From Bacteroidota bacterium (GTDB taxonomy: Bacteria; Bacteroidota; Bacteroidia; Chitinophagales; Chitinophagaceae), in contig JAEWHC010000002.1 in assembly GCA_023387985.1 (NCBI GenBank), positions 1 through 64,000 on the forward strand: a stretch of DNA of 64,000 nucleotides, written 5' to 3'. Below are positions 54,348 through 62,838 of this stretch, one piece after another; the first letter of the stretch is position 1; the number at the start of each line of letters is the position of its first letter. A program made the position numbers and the translations under genes. The notes below the pieces were generated by a model. The model was not told where the DNA came from, searched no databases, and worked only from the letters and a program-made list of their open reading frames with translations.

Positions 54348-55652
54348 ATGGCTAATAAACAATCGTTATTTGTAAAGGACGGAATAAACTATGCAAAACC
54401 CTTTGCCGCCATCAGTGCGCTTTTTTTCCTTTGGGGAATTGCTCACGGCATGCTCGATACGCTTGATAAGAATTTTCAGGATATGTTGCATCTCAAAAAA
54501 TGGCAATCCAGTTTTATTCAGTTTGCCTTGTATGGTGCCTATGCGATCATGGCGATACCGGCAGGCCGTTTCATGCAAAAATTTGGTTATAAAAAAGGCG
54601 TCATTTTCGGATTGCTGCTTTTTGCAGCAGGCGCTTTGTTGTCGGCGGCAACTGCTCCATTGCAATCATTCCTGTTGTTTCTTTTATGCCTGCTGGTCAT
54701 TGGAAGTGGATTAACCACACTTGAAACGGCTGCCAATCCATATACAACCAAGCTGGGCCCTCCTGAAACCGCTGAACGGCGCATCAATTTCTCCCAATCG
54801 TTCAACGGCCTGGCGTGGACGATTGGCCCGCTCATCGCCTTATATGTATACGGAAATCAAAGCCATGTGGAAGGTGAACGGATGATGTCAATTGTACTTC
54901 CGTTTTTGTTGATTGGCGCCGCCGTTTTATTGGTTGCATTTATTTTCACCCGCTTGGATCTTCCGGAGATTACCGAAGAAGATGAAAATGCGGCTCATGG
55001 TGGTGGCCACGGTATGTCTGCCACTCCCGGTGCGGATGATCCCATTGAAGTAACAGATGATCCGGCGCATCCCCGATATATTACCAAAAAACCACTTTGG
55101 AAAAATAAACATTTTGCTTTGGGTGTGGCCGCGCAGGCATGCTACGTCGCAGCCCAAACCGGTATTTTTAGTTTCCTCATCAATTTTGTTACCGACCACT
55201 CGCAACATCCACGATGGGAGCCGGTTGATGGTCCGTATTTTTTGTCTTTGGGTTTCCTGTTATTTATGATTGGCCGTATTTCGGGCAGCGCGTTAATGAA
55301 ATATTTTGAACCGGCCAAACTACTTGCTGTTTATACGCTCGCAGTTTGTTTGCTCTTGCCAATCGTTGGTTCGCATTTAGGCTGGCCATCTTTTTTTGCG
55401 TTGTATGGTGTATTCTTTTTCATGTCCATTATGTTTCCGACCATATTTGCATTGGCCATCCGGGGATTAGGGCCTCAAACCAAGCATGGCGCTTCTTACC
55501 TGGTAATGGCCGTTGCCGGCGGAGCCGTATTTCCACCAATAATGGGTGCTGTTGCCGATATGTATGGCATGAGTCCGGGTTTCTTTGTTCCGATCCCATT
55601 ATTCCTTTTTATTCTTTACTACGCTGTAAAAGGATATAAAGTGAAGGCATAG
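54348..55652 (+). CDS. fucP: FucP-type sugar:H+ symporter
   Basis: A 434-residue MFS permease of the L-fucose:H+ symporter family with about 12 membrane segments. Family signals are ISALFFLWGIAHGMLDTLDKNFQDML (about 20-45), the GRFMQKFGYKKG loop (about 75), ETAANPYTTKLGPPETAERRINFSQSFNGLAWTIGP (about 125-160), and a C-terminal half with GPQTKHGASYLVMAVAGGAVFPP. FucP also carries D-arabinose. A cytoplasmic His/Gly loop lies between halves (ENAAHGGGHGMSATPG). It lies between DUF4185 and the third GH172 gene, so it imports the monosaccharide made outside. Confidence 0.9.
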   Translation: MANKQSLFVKDGINYAKPFAAISALFFLWGIAHGMLDTLDKNFQDMLHLKKWQSSFIQFALYGAYAIMAIPAGRFMQKFGYKKGVIFGLLLFAAGALLSAATAPLQSFLLFLLCLLVIGSGLTTLETAANPYTTKLGPPETAERRINFSQSFNGLAWTIGPLIALYVYGNQSHVEGERMMSIVLPFLLIGAAVLLVAFIFTRLDLPEITEEDENAAHGGGHGMSATPGADDPIEVTDDPAHPRYITKKPLWKNKHFALGVAAQACYVAAQTGIFSFLINFVTDHSQHPRWEPVDGPYFLSLGFLLFMIGRISGSALMKYFEPAKLLAVYTLAVCLLLPIVGSHLGWPSFFALYGVFFFMSIMFPTIFALAIRGLGPQTKHGASYLVMAVAGGAVFPPIMGAVADMYGMSPGFFVPIPLFLFILYYAVKGYKVKA

Positions 55653-55701
55653 TGCATTAAAAATTGAATTAACCAACATACTCACGATAAAAACGCACGT
55701 T

Positions 55702-56880
55702 ATGAAAAATTTGTTTATTGTTCTGTTCATTTTGGCAATTGGTGGAAACTTAGCCGCACAAAATCATACCGGCGAAATGATTGAACTGGCCAAAATGCGT
55801 ACAGGCATGAAAAATAAACGCATTAGTAGTACTGACCCCACCGGAGGCAACCGCGACCATTTGGAGCCAATACAACCGGGCGAAAAGCGAACCATTGCAG
55901 ACATAAAAGGTTCAGGAATCATCAATCATATCTGGATAACGATGAACCCGCCGCCACAGGATATGAGTCGCAATGATGTAATCATCCGGATGTTTTGGGA
56001 TGGCAACAGCTATCCATCTGTAGAATCGCCCATCGGACCATTTTTTGGGCAAGGTTGGGATGAACAATATAACTACGCTGCCGCACCTCTTGCTGCTGGT
56101 CCGCTAAATGGCACAAGCCTGGTGAGCTATTTCGCAATGCCTTTTGCAACAGGAGCAAAAATTGAAATTGAAAACCAAACCGATAAGGTCATCCATGCTT
56201 TTTATTTTTATGTGGATTATTATGAAATGGTCACACTGCCAAAAGATATGGGTCGCTTCCATGCCTGGTACAATCATGAACTGACCAACGCCCTGCCGGA
56301 AGGAGAAACAGAGTGGGCACTCACCGGTCCCTGGCGGCCAAATAAAGACACTGACAATAATTTTACCTTTATTGAAACCACCGGTAAAGGCCATTTTGTG
56401 GGTATCAATTATTATGTGCACAGCCCAACGCCTATGTGGTATGGCGAAGGGGATGATATGTGGTTCATTGATGGTGAAAAAACGCCTTCGCTGATTGGCA
56501 CCGGAACAGAAGACTTCTTCAATACATCCTGGTGTCCGAAAGAACCTTATATCCACCCTTATTTTGGATATCCAAGGGTAAATAATGATGTGGGATGGCT
56601 TGGACGTACACATGTTTACCGCTTTTTTGTGAACGACCCGATCTTTTTTGAAAAATCGGTGAAAGGCACCATCGAACATGGTTCCAATAACAACCTGACC
56701 CTTGACCTGGCTACGGTGGCATACTGGTACCAGGAAAAGGCCGTGGCTTTGCCGGCCGCTCCATCCAAAGAAATGCGTAAGCCCAAACCACTCATACGGT
56801 TTGAAGACATGCACCGGTGGCGGGATGCCTGGCGCAAGGCGAAAGGAAATGACCCGCATTTATGGGGAAATGAAAATTGA
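55702..56880 (+). CDS. GH172 (DUF2961) glycosidase, short form 2
   Basis: A 392-residue secreted enzyme with signal peptide ILAIGGNLAAQ. The GH172 core shows GGNRDHLEPIQPGEKRTIADIKGSGIINHIWIT (about 49-81), MFWDGNSYPSVESPIGPFFGQGW (about 97-119), GKGHFVGINYYVHSPTPMWYGEGDDMWF and LIGTGTEDFFNTSWC (about 264-278). The C-terminal tail is basic (KPLIRFEDMHRWRDAWRKAKGND). It is similar in size to the paralog at 48937 and may differ in linkage preference. It lies 26 bases before the ribulokinase gene. Confidence 0.9.
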   Translation: MKNLFIVLFILAIGGNLAAQNHTGEMIELAKMRTGMKNKRISSTDPTGGNRDHLEPIQPGEKRTIADIKGSGIINHIWITMNPPPQDMSRNDVIIRMFWDGNSYPSVESPIGPFFGQGWDEQYNYAAAPLAAGPLNGTSLVSYFAMPFATGAKIEIENQTDKVIHAFYFYVDYYEMVTLPKDMGRFHAWYNHELTNALPEGETEWALTGPWRPNKDTDNNFTFIETTGKGHFVGINYYVHSPTPMWYGEGDDMWFIDGEKTPSLIGTGTEDFFNTSWCPKEPYIHPYFGYPRVNNDVGWLGRTHVYRFFVNDPIFFEKSVKGTIEHGSNNNLTLDLATVAYWYQEKAVALPAAPSKEMRKPKPLIRFEDMHRWRDAWRKAKGNDPHLWGNEN

Positions 56881-56906
56881 TTTTCACTGGTTTTTCAATA
56901 ATTAAA

Positions 56907-58550
56907 ATGGATATGGCAAAATATGTGTTGGGAGTTGATTATGGTACCGATTCGGTTCGCACCATCCTGGTAGATACGGGAAACGGAACTGAGCTGGCCT
57001 CTTCAGTATTTGAATATCCCCGCTGGAAAAAAGGGCTCTATTGCAACCCGGAAACAAACCGGTTCCGGCAACATCCTTTGGATTATATTGAAGGAATTCA
57101 ACATACGGTAATTGATGTGCTGAAACAAGCGGGTAAAGAGGTCGCCGAAAAAGTAGTAGCCATTTCCATTGATACAACAGGATCCACGCCGGTGGTTATA
57201 AATGAACAAGGCATTCCACTGGCTTTGCTTGAAGGATTTGAGGACAATCCAAATGCCATGTTCGTGTTATGGAAAGATCATAGTTCAATAAAGGAAGCCG
57301 ATGAGATCAACGCCACTGCAAAAGCACACAACCTGGAACATATAAACTATTGTGGCGGCAGCTATTCCTCCGAATGGTTTTGGGCCAAATTTCTACACGT
57401 TTTGCGTGAAGATGAAGATGTGCGGCAGTCTGCATTTGGGTGTGTGGAGCATTGTGACTGGATGCCTTTTCTTTTAACCGGGGGAACGGAAGCCATTCGC
57501 ATCAAAAGAGGTGTTTGCGCGGCGGGGCATAAAGGGTTATGGATGGGTGAACTCGGCGGCTTTCCGCACAATGATTTCTTCAAATCGATAGACCCCTTGT
57601 TGAATGGTTATGTGGAAAAAATGTCGGGCCCCTTATTTACTGTCGATCAGGCCGCTGGCCACCTGAGTGAAGACTGGGCATCCATCCTTGGATTGCCGGC
57701 CAACGTTTTGGTAGGTATTGGCGCCATTGATGCCCATGTAGGCGCAATAGGCGGGCAGGTATCGGAAGGGTATTTAAGCAAAGTTATCGGCACTTCTACC
57801 TGCGACCTGATGGTAGTGCCGGAAAATGAAATGGAAGGAAAGACCATCCACGGCATTAGCGGACAGGTGCATGGCTCGATTATTCCTGGAATGGTGGGAC
57901 TGGAAGCAGGGCAGGCAGCTTTTGGCGATATTTATGCCTGGTTTAAAAACCTGATAACATGGCCGCTGCAGCACATTAACGACGAAGATTTAAAGGAGAG
58001 CCTTGCTGATGGCATACTTGCAAAACTGAGTGAGGAAGCGGACAAAATTGAGCTTACTCTGGACAATGAATTTGCGGTAGATTGGTTCAACGGACGCCGT
58101 TCACCGGATTTGAATTCGATGGTGAAAGCCGGCATCGGAGGGTTAACCCTTGCATCAACCGCGCCACGGATTTTTCGCGCACTTGTGGAAGCAACCTGCT
58201 TTGGTTCGCGCAGGATTGCCGAAAGATTAGGAGATGAAGGTGTGGGGATCAGGGGCATAATCGGTTTGGGTGGAATAGCAAAAAAATCACCGTTTGTAAT
58301 GCAAATGCTTGCTGATGTGATGGGCATGTCTATAAAGGTGCATAAATCCACCCAAACGGTGGCTTTTGGAGCTACCATGATGGCTGCAACGGTAGCTGGA
58401 GTTTATTCCAGCATTGAAGACGCTATTCAGAAAATGGGGCAGGGGTTTGAAAAAGAATATCTACCAAAAGAAGAGCACCGGGAAATACTGGAAAAACGCT
58501 ATCGCATATACTTGTCCTTTGGCGATTTCCTGGAGGACAGTTCCGGTTGA
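56907..58550 (+). CDS. araB: AraB-type ribulokinase
   Basis: A 547-residue FGGY carbohydrate kinase. I chose ATG at 56907 (56913 is also possible); the reading from 56877 needs TTG and overlaps the GH172 stop. AraB-specific segments are VLGVDYGTDSVRTILVD (about 7-23), YPRWKKGLYC, NAMFVLWKDHSS (about 121-132), YCGGSYSSEWFWAKFLHV (about 155-172), VIGTSTCDLMV, GLEAGQAAFGDIYAWF and DWFNGRRSPD. AraB enzymes phosphorylate all four 2-ketopentoses, so D-ribulose from FucI would give D-ribulose 5-phosphate, an ordinary pentose-phosphate intermediate. No araA or araD is nearby. Confidence 0.92.
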   Translation: MDMAKYVLGVDYGTDSVRTILVDTGNGTELASSVFEYPRWKKGLYCNPETNRFRQHPLDYIEGIQHTVIDVLKQAGKEVAEKVVAISIDTTGSTPVVINEQGIPLALLEGFEDNPNAMFVLWKDHSSIKEADEINATAKAHNLEHINYCGGSYSSEWFWAKFLHVLREDEDVRQSAFGCVEHCDWMPFLLTGGTEAIRIKRGVCAAGHKGLWMGELGGFPHNDFFKSIDPLLNGYVEKMSGPLFTVDQAAGHLSEDWASILGLPANVLVGIGAIDAHVGAIGGQVSEGYLSKVIGTSTCDLMVVPENEMEGKTIHGISGQVHGSIIPGMVGLEAGQAAFGDIYAWFKNLITWPLQHINDEDLKESLADGILAKLSEEADKIELTLDNEFAVDWFNGRRSPDLNSMVKAGIGGLTLASTAPRIFRALVEATCFGSRRIAERLGDEGVGIRGIIGLGGIAKKSPFVMQMLADVMGMSIKVHKSTQTVAFGATMMAATVAGVYSSIEDAIQKMGQGFEKEYLPKEEHREILEKRYRIYLSFGDFLEDSSG

Positions 58551-58595
58551 TTGTCTCCTTTCAATAATTGAAATATTAAGTATACAAGCTTACGG

Positions 58596-58609
58596 CCTGG
58601 TTGGCCAGG
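58596..58609. other. Small hairpin before a strong Shine-Dalgarno
   Basis: CCTGG (58596-58600) and CCAGG (58605-58609) form a short perfect stem with a TTGG loop, in the 84-base gap after araB. It is followed by GGAGG at 58620-58624, 10 bases before the next ATG, which is unusually strong for this phylum. Confidence 0.35.
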
Positions 58610-58634
58610 TGAAGAAGCAGGGAGGAAGAAAGAA

Positions 58635-60686
58635 ATGTTGCGTGTTTTTTTGCTGTTTTTTATGATGTTCACCGTGGCGGCTTATGGGCAAACTTTGCCT
58701 GTGGCTTTAAAAACTTTTGTGGAAAAAATACAAGCCACAGAAATTGGCAATGCGCAAGCGGCAATAAAATTCCGTCAGATTAACAACGAACTAATGCATG
58801 TGCAGGTGAAGTGGGAAACTGCCCAAAACGTCAAACAAAACCGGGTTTGCATTGAGCTATTCCCTGCCTTTGACGCCACTTTCCATTGGGCTCCACATCT
58901 AACTCCGGAAAATGAACACATCATCGCGCAGCATGTTTTCCGTGCGCCTGCCCTCATTTTTAAAAATGATGAAAATTATCTTGCCATGGTGCCCGACCTG
59001 GATCTGTTACAAAAAGGCAGCCCCGCACCCTGGTTCCTGGATATGGATGCCCGGCAAAACAAAATGGAACTGGGTATGAGCCAGTCAAAAGTGACTGAAC
59101 ACGTGTTGTTTGCGGCTGCCCCGGGTGCCTGGTTTCCCAAAGGAGAAGCGCAACTTTCTTTTTATTTAATGTATTCACAGTCTGCTGAAGATCTGCAGAA
59201 TCCCTGGCGCCGGCCACTGGAATTCATGTGGTCTCTATGGGGAAAGCCTTTGTTCAGCCAGGGTGAACCCATGAAACAGGCTGACCTGCTGCCTTATGTT
59301 GAGCAAACCTATACCTGGGCATTTCAAAACTGGAGGAAGGCTGTGTGGCAGCAATTTGAATTGGAAGGCAAACAGGTTGGCGCACCAGTTTTTATTGTAA
59401 ATACAACCCAAAGTCCCAATTACCACGGCCCGGTGAATGAACGGGAATTCCGTTCCATCTGGAACCAGGCCTGGTTCAGTTCCATTCGTTCCGCTACCGG
59501 TTTATACCGGTTTGCCAGGCGCACGCAAAACGACAGCCTGCGACAAAAAGCCCTGCTGACCAAAGAACTCGCCCTTTCATTTCCACAACGGTCAGGGTTT
59601 TTCCCTTCTGTAATCGCTACGGAAATGGAGTGGGTTGAAGAAAATGGCCAATTGCACCACCGCTCCAAAGGCTGGGAAACCCGGAATTTCGGCAACAGCA
59701 ACCGGAATCCTTACACCTCCAATCCACGATTGGCACCTTACCATATTGCCGATATGAGCTTTACAGCAAGCTGGATGCTCGATTGGTATAATGAACTGGA
59801 AAAAGACGAGCGCTTACTTAAATACGTGCAACGTTATGCCGATGCGTTGATCACCATACAGGATCAAGACGGCTTTTTCCCGGCCTGGCTTTCATTGGTA
59901 GATCTTTCGTCCATGCCCCATTTGTTGCAATCTCCCGAAACTTCTGCTTCAGCCACTTTGCTGTTCAAACTTTACAACATCACAAAGAAACAAGAATACC
60001 TGGATGCCGCTGTGCAAGCGGTGAAAGCGGTGAATCAAAAGGTCATCCCTGTGGGGCAATGGGAAGATTTTGAAACCTACTGGTCTTGCAGCCGTTATGG
60101 TGCAGACCATTTGGTGGGCAGAAAAGTGGAACGCAACAATATGTTCAAGCAAAATACTTTTTCCATTTTCTGGACTGCCGAGGCCTTGTTCAATGCCTGG
60201 GAAGCAACCGGCGACCGGGGCTATCTCCGGCAGGGTCAGGCCGTTTTGGATGAATTGCTTATGGCACAAGCGCTCTGGCAACCGCCTTTCATGGCCATAC
60301 GCACCCTGGGTGGCTTTGGCGTAATGAATGCCGACGGCGAATGGAATGATGCAAGGCAAAGTTTATTTGCCGAAATGATCATCCGTTACGGAGTAGCACT
60401 AAATAAGCCGGAATACCTGGAAAGGGGAATTGCCGCCCTGAAAGCTTCATTTACCATGATGTATACTCCGCTCAATCCGCAAACGCTTGTGCAATGGGAA
60501 AAACGCTGGCCATTTTTTGGCGAGGCGGACTATGGATTTATGATGGAAAATTATGGTCATGAAGGAAGGACTGACGCGTCCGGTCTGGGTATAGGTGAGT
60601 TCACCATTTACGATTGGGGCAATGGTGCCGCTGCGGAAGCATGGAACCGTATAAAAGACCGCTACCCTGATTTGATGGGATTTTGA
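58635..60686 (+). CDS. Secreted alpha/alpha-barrel-like protein of unknown function
   Basis: A 683-residue secreted protein that I do not recognise. The signal peptide ends FTVAAYGQ. Residues about 25-215 look like a beta-sandwich (IKFRQINNELMHVQVKWET, then APALIFKNDENYLAMVPDLDLL). About 225-683 is helical with repeating aromatic-rich hairpins (WNQAWFSSIRSATGLYRFARR, PYHIADMSFTASWMLDWYNEL, QNTFSIFWTAEALFNAWEATGDRGYL), as in six-hairpin glycosidases. Acidic candidates include QDQDGFFPAW, GQWEDFETYW and MNADGEWNDARQ. It sits 84 bases after araB behind a strong GGAGG, so it likely belongs to the sugar locus, perhaps as a new glycan-cleaving enzyme. Confidence 0.6.
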   Translation: MLRVFLLFFMMFTVAAYGQTLPVALKTFVEKIQATEIGNAQAAIKFRQINNELMHVQVKWETAQNVKQNRVCIELFPAFDATFHWAPHLTPENEHIIAQHVFRAPALIFKNDENYLAMVPDLDLLQKGSPAPWFLDMDARQNKMELGMSQSKVTEHVLFAAAPGAWFPKGEAQLSFYLMYSQSAEDLQNPWRRPLEFMWSLWGKPLFSQGEPMKQADLLPYVEQTYTWAFQNWRKAVWQQFELEGKQVGAPVFIVNTTQSPNYHGPVNEREFRSIWNQAWFSSIRSATGLYRFARRTQNDSLRQKALLTKELALSFPQRSGFFPSVIATEMEWVEENGQLHHRSKGWETRNFGNSNRNPYTSNPRLAPYHIADMSFTASWMLDWYNELEKDERLLKYVQRYADALITIQDQDGFFPAWLSLVDLSSMPHLLQSPETSASATLLFKLYNITKKQEYLDAAVQAVKAVNQKVIPVGQWEDFETYWSCSRYGADHLVGRKVERNNMFKQNTFSIFWTAEALFNAWEATGDRGYLRQGQAVLDELLMAQALWQPPFMAIRTLGGFGVMNADGEWNDARQSLFAEMIIRYGVALNKPEYLERGIAALKASFTMMYTPLNPQTLVQWEKRWPFFGEADYGFMMENYGHEGRTDASGLGIGEFTIYDWGNGAAAEAWNRIKDRYPDLMGF

Positions 60687-60737
60687 TTCAAACGATACGG
60701 ATTGAGGTTCCGGCAAATCCCAAAATTCATTAAGCAA

Positions 60738-60749
60738 GCTACCGGTAGC
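60738..60749. promoter_or_regulatory. Perfect 12-bp palindrome before the oxidative cluster
   Basis: GCTACCGGTAGC is a perfect palindrome, with AAAAAA directly after it. It lies 50 bases before the first SDR gene in a 112-base gap. It may be an operator for the oxidative-pathway genes; its sequence is unlike the LacI-type sites in this window. Confidence 0.35.
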
Positions 60750-60798
60750 AAAAAATTTCAAATTGCTGTACCTTTCACCAATTGAAAAATTGTGTCCC

Positions 60799-61563
60799 AT
60801 GTTTTCCCTGAAAGAAAAATACGCAGTCATTACGGGTGGTTCAAGTGGAATTGGAAAAGCCGTAGCCACCACTTTTGCCCGACAAGGCGCCGAGGTAACT
60901 GTACTGGACCTGAATGCCGGCAATAATGCCACCTTACTTAATGAACTGGCGGACGAAGGCCTGAAAATCCGCACACTCGAGGTAAATGTCGCTGATTTTC
61001 ACCAGGTTGAAAATGCACTCGCCGGCGAGCGGGAAGTAGATATTCTTGTCAATTGTGCGGGAGTAGCGCATATAGGCAAAGCCCATGATACACCTGAAGA
61101 AGATTTCGATCGCCTGTTAAACATAAATGTGAAAGGCGTATTCCATTGCTGCAAGGCCGTGTTGCCAGGCATGATGGCAAGAGGTCATGGGGTGATCCTG
61201 AATGTGGCTTCCATTGCTGCCTGGGTCGGCCTCCCGGACAGGTTTGCCTACAGCGCAACAAAAGGTGCAGTGTATGCAATGACGTTGTCCATAGCAAAGG
61301 ATTATGTCAGCCACAATATCCGCTGCAATTCCATTTCACCAGCAAGGGTGCATACGCCTTTTGTAGATGGTTTTCTTGCAAAAAACTACCCGGGAAATGA
61401 AGCGGAGATGTTTGAAAAACTGAGTAAAACCCAGCCCATTGGCCGAATGGCAAAACCGGAGGAGATTGGCGCATTGGCATTATATTTATGCAGTGATGAA
61501 GCATCGTTTATTACCGGTTGCGATTACCCGATTGACGGGGGATTTATTAAATTGAATAATTAA
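60799..61563 (+). CDS. SDR-family dehydrogenase
   Basis: A 254-residue classical short-chain dehydrogenase. I chose ATG at 60799 (MFSLKEKYAVITGGSSGIGK); the reading from 60763 adds an unlikely leader. It has cofactor-binding TGGSSGIG (about 11-18), DLNAGNN after strand 2 (Asp favours NAD), NCAGVAH (about 88), active-site Ser in NVASIAAW (about 138) and YSATKGAVYAM (Tyr-Lys, about 152-156). The C-terminus is SFITGCDYPIDGGF. The neighbours suggest it oxidises L-fucose/D-arabinose or the 2-keto-3-deoxy acid of the non-phosphorylating path. Confidence 0.88.
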   Translation: MFSLKEKYAVITGGSSGIGKAVATTFARQGAEVTVLDLNAGNNATLLNELADEGLKIRTLEVNVADFHQVENALAGEREVDILVNCAGVAHIGKAHDTPEEDFDRLLNINVKGVFHCCKAVLPGMMARGHGVILNVASIAAWVGLPDRFAYSATKGAVYAMTLSIAKDYVSHNIRCNSISPARVHTPFVDGFLAKNYPGNEAEMFEKLSKTQPIGRMAKPEEIGALALYLCSDEASFITGCDYPIDGGFIKLNN

Positions 61564-61614
61564 TAAGCAACTGAATTTTTCAGGCACCGGAATTTGAATT
61601 TTGAAATAAAACCT

Positions 61615-62457
61615 ATGAAATATTGCAGATGGGGCGAACCGGGTGCCGAAAAACCTGGATGTCTGATTGACAACAAGATCTATGATATCAGCAAACTAGT
61701 ACCGGAAATTGACGGTTCGTTCTTAAGCGAAGGCAATGCAGTTACGGATTTTAATCCGGCTGAGCTTAAAGAAGTGGATACGGCGGTGCGCCTTGGCTGC
61801 CCGGTGGCCAATCCATCCAAGATCGTTTGCATCGGCCTCAATTATTCCGATCATGCGGCGGAGACCAACGCACAAATCCCTGCAGAACCCATCATCTTTA
61901 TGAAAGCCACCACCTCCATTACCGGACCGAATGACGATGTGATGTTGCCCCGGGACAGTGTAAAAAGCGACTGGGAAGTGGAACTGGCCATCGTGATCGG
62001 CAGACGGGCAAGCTATGTGGAGGAAGATGAAGCCATGGAATATGTTGCCGGATATTGTTTGCATAATGATGTAAGCGAACGCGAATTTCAGCTGGAACGT
62101 GGCGGCACGTGGGATAAAGGTAAAGGCTGCGATACCTTTGCACCTCTCGGTCCCTGGCTGGTTACAAAAGATGAAATTGAAGATGTACACAACCTTCGCC
62201 TCTGGCTGAAACTGAATGGCGAAACCATGCAGGACGGCAGTACCCAAAACCTGATTTTTAATGTGCCTTACCTGGTGTCGTATGTAAGCCGGTTTATGAC
62301 CTTGCTGCCCGGTGATATTATTTCCACTGGTACTCCAGCTGGTGTTGGGCTGGGTATGAATCCCCAGGTTTACCTGAAGGCGGGGGATGTAATGGAATGT
62401 GGAATCGACGGACTCGGCACCTCGAAACAAAAAGTAGTGGCGTTTAGTAAAACATGA
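61615..62457 (+). CDS. FAH-family hydrolase (diketo-acid cleavage)
   Basis: A 280-residue fumarylacetoacetase-fold enzyme. I chose ATG at 61615 (MKYCRWGEPGAEKPGCLIDN); the reading from 61594 needs TTG. It has KIVCIGLNYSDHAAET (about 71-86), PIIFMKATTSITGPNDDVML, the metal ligands in WEVELAIVIG (about 121-130) and HNDVSEREFQL, then GKGCDTFAPLGPWLVT. The FAH family includes 2,4-diketo-3-deoxy-L-fuconate hydrolase, which gives pyruvate plus lactate (or glycolate from D-arabinose). The neighbouring SDR and lactonase genes fit that role. Ureidoglycolate lyase is the main alternative. Confidence 0.85.
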   Translation: MKYCRWGEPGAEKPGCLIDNKIYDISKLVPEIDGSFLSEGNAVTDFNPAELKEVDTAVRLGCPVANPSKIVCIGLNYSDHAAETNAQIPAEPIIFMKATTSITGPNDDVMLPRDSVKSDWEVELAIVIGRRASYVEEDEAMEYVAGYCLHNDVSEREFQLERGGTWDKGKGCDTFAPLGPWLVTKDEIEDVHNLRLWLKLNGETMQDGSTQNLIFNVPYLVSYVSRFMTLLPGDIISTGTPAGVGLGMNPQVYLKAGDVMECGIDGLGTSKQKVVAFSKT

Positions 62458-62476
62458 CTTACACACCAATTCTCCC

Positions 62477-62812
62477 ATGACAAAAAAATATTGCCTGGCT
62501 TTGGATCTGAAGAACGATCCGGCTCTGATTGCGGAGTATGAAAAATACCACCTCGAAGTATGGCCTGAAATCTTAGCCAGTATCAAAAGCTCTGGTATTT
62601 TGAACATGGAAATTTACCGATGGGATACCCGCCTCTTCATGATCATGGAAACCACGGAAAATTTCAGTTTTGAGCGAAAGGCGGAATCCGACGCATCCAA
62701 TAGACGCGTTCAGGAATGGGAAGAATTGATGTGGAAGTTTCAGCAACCATTACCAGGTTCTCCGTCAGGCGAAAAATGGAAATTGATGGAAAAAATTTTT
62801 CAGCTTCATTAA
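62477..62812 (+). CDS. L-rhamnose/L-fucose mutarotase family protein
   Basis: A 111-residue dimeric alpha/beta-barrel-type protein of the RhaM (DUF718) family. Visible signals are CLALDLKNDPALIAEYEKYHLEVWPEIL (about 6-33), with the active-site His in YHLEVWPE, and MEIYRWDTRLFMIMETTENFSF (about 46-67). The C-terminus has WEELMWKFQQPLPGS and WKLMEKIFQLH, as in RhaM proteins. It interconverts anomers of a 6-deoxy sugar or its 5-carbon analogue. RhaM-like genes often lie in fucose oxidation clusters. It is 19 bases after the FAH gene. Confidence 0.88.
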   Translation: MTKKYCLALDLKNDPALIAEYEKYHLEVWPEILASIKSSGILNMEIYRWDTRLFMIMETTENFSFERKAESDASNRRVQEWEELMWKFQQPLPGSPSGEKWKLMEKIFQLH

Positions 62813-62838
62813 AAGTAGCTTCATAAAAACGTTTTGCC

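Noticed and set aside
54335..54348. Possible LacI-type site at the fucP start
   Set aside because: TTAAAACGATCAAA has a central CG but poor symmetry and runs into the start codon; too weak to call.
61723..62607. 294-codon minus-strand ORF opposite the FAH gene
   Set aside because: Antisense to the FAH hydrolase and mutarotase genes, which have clear motifs.
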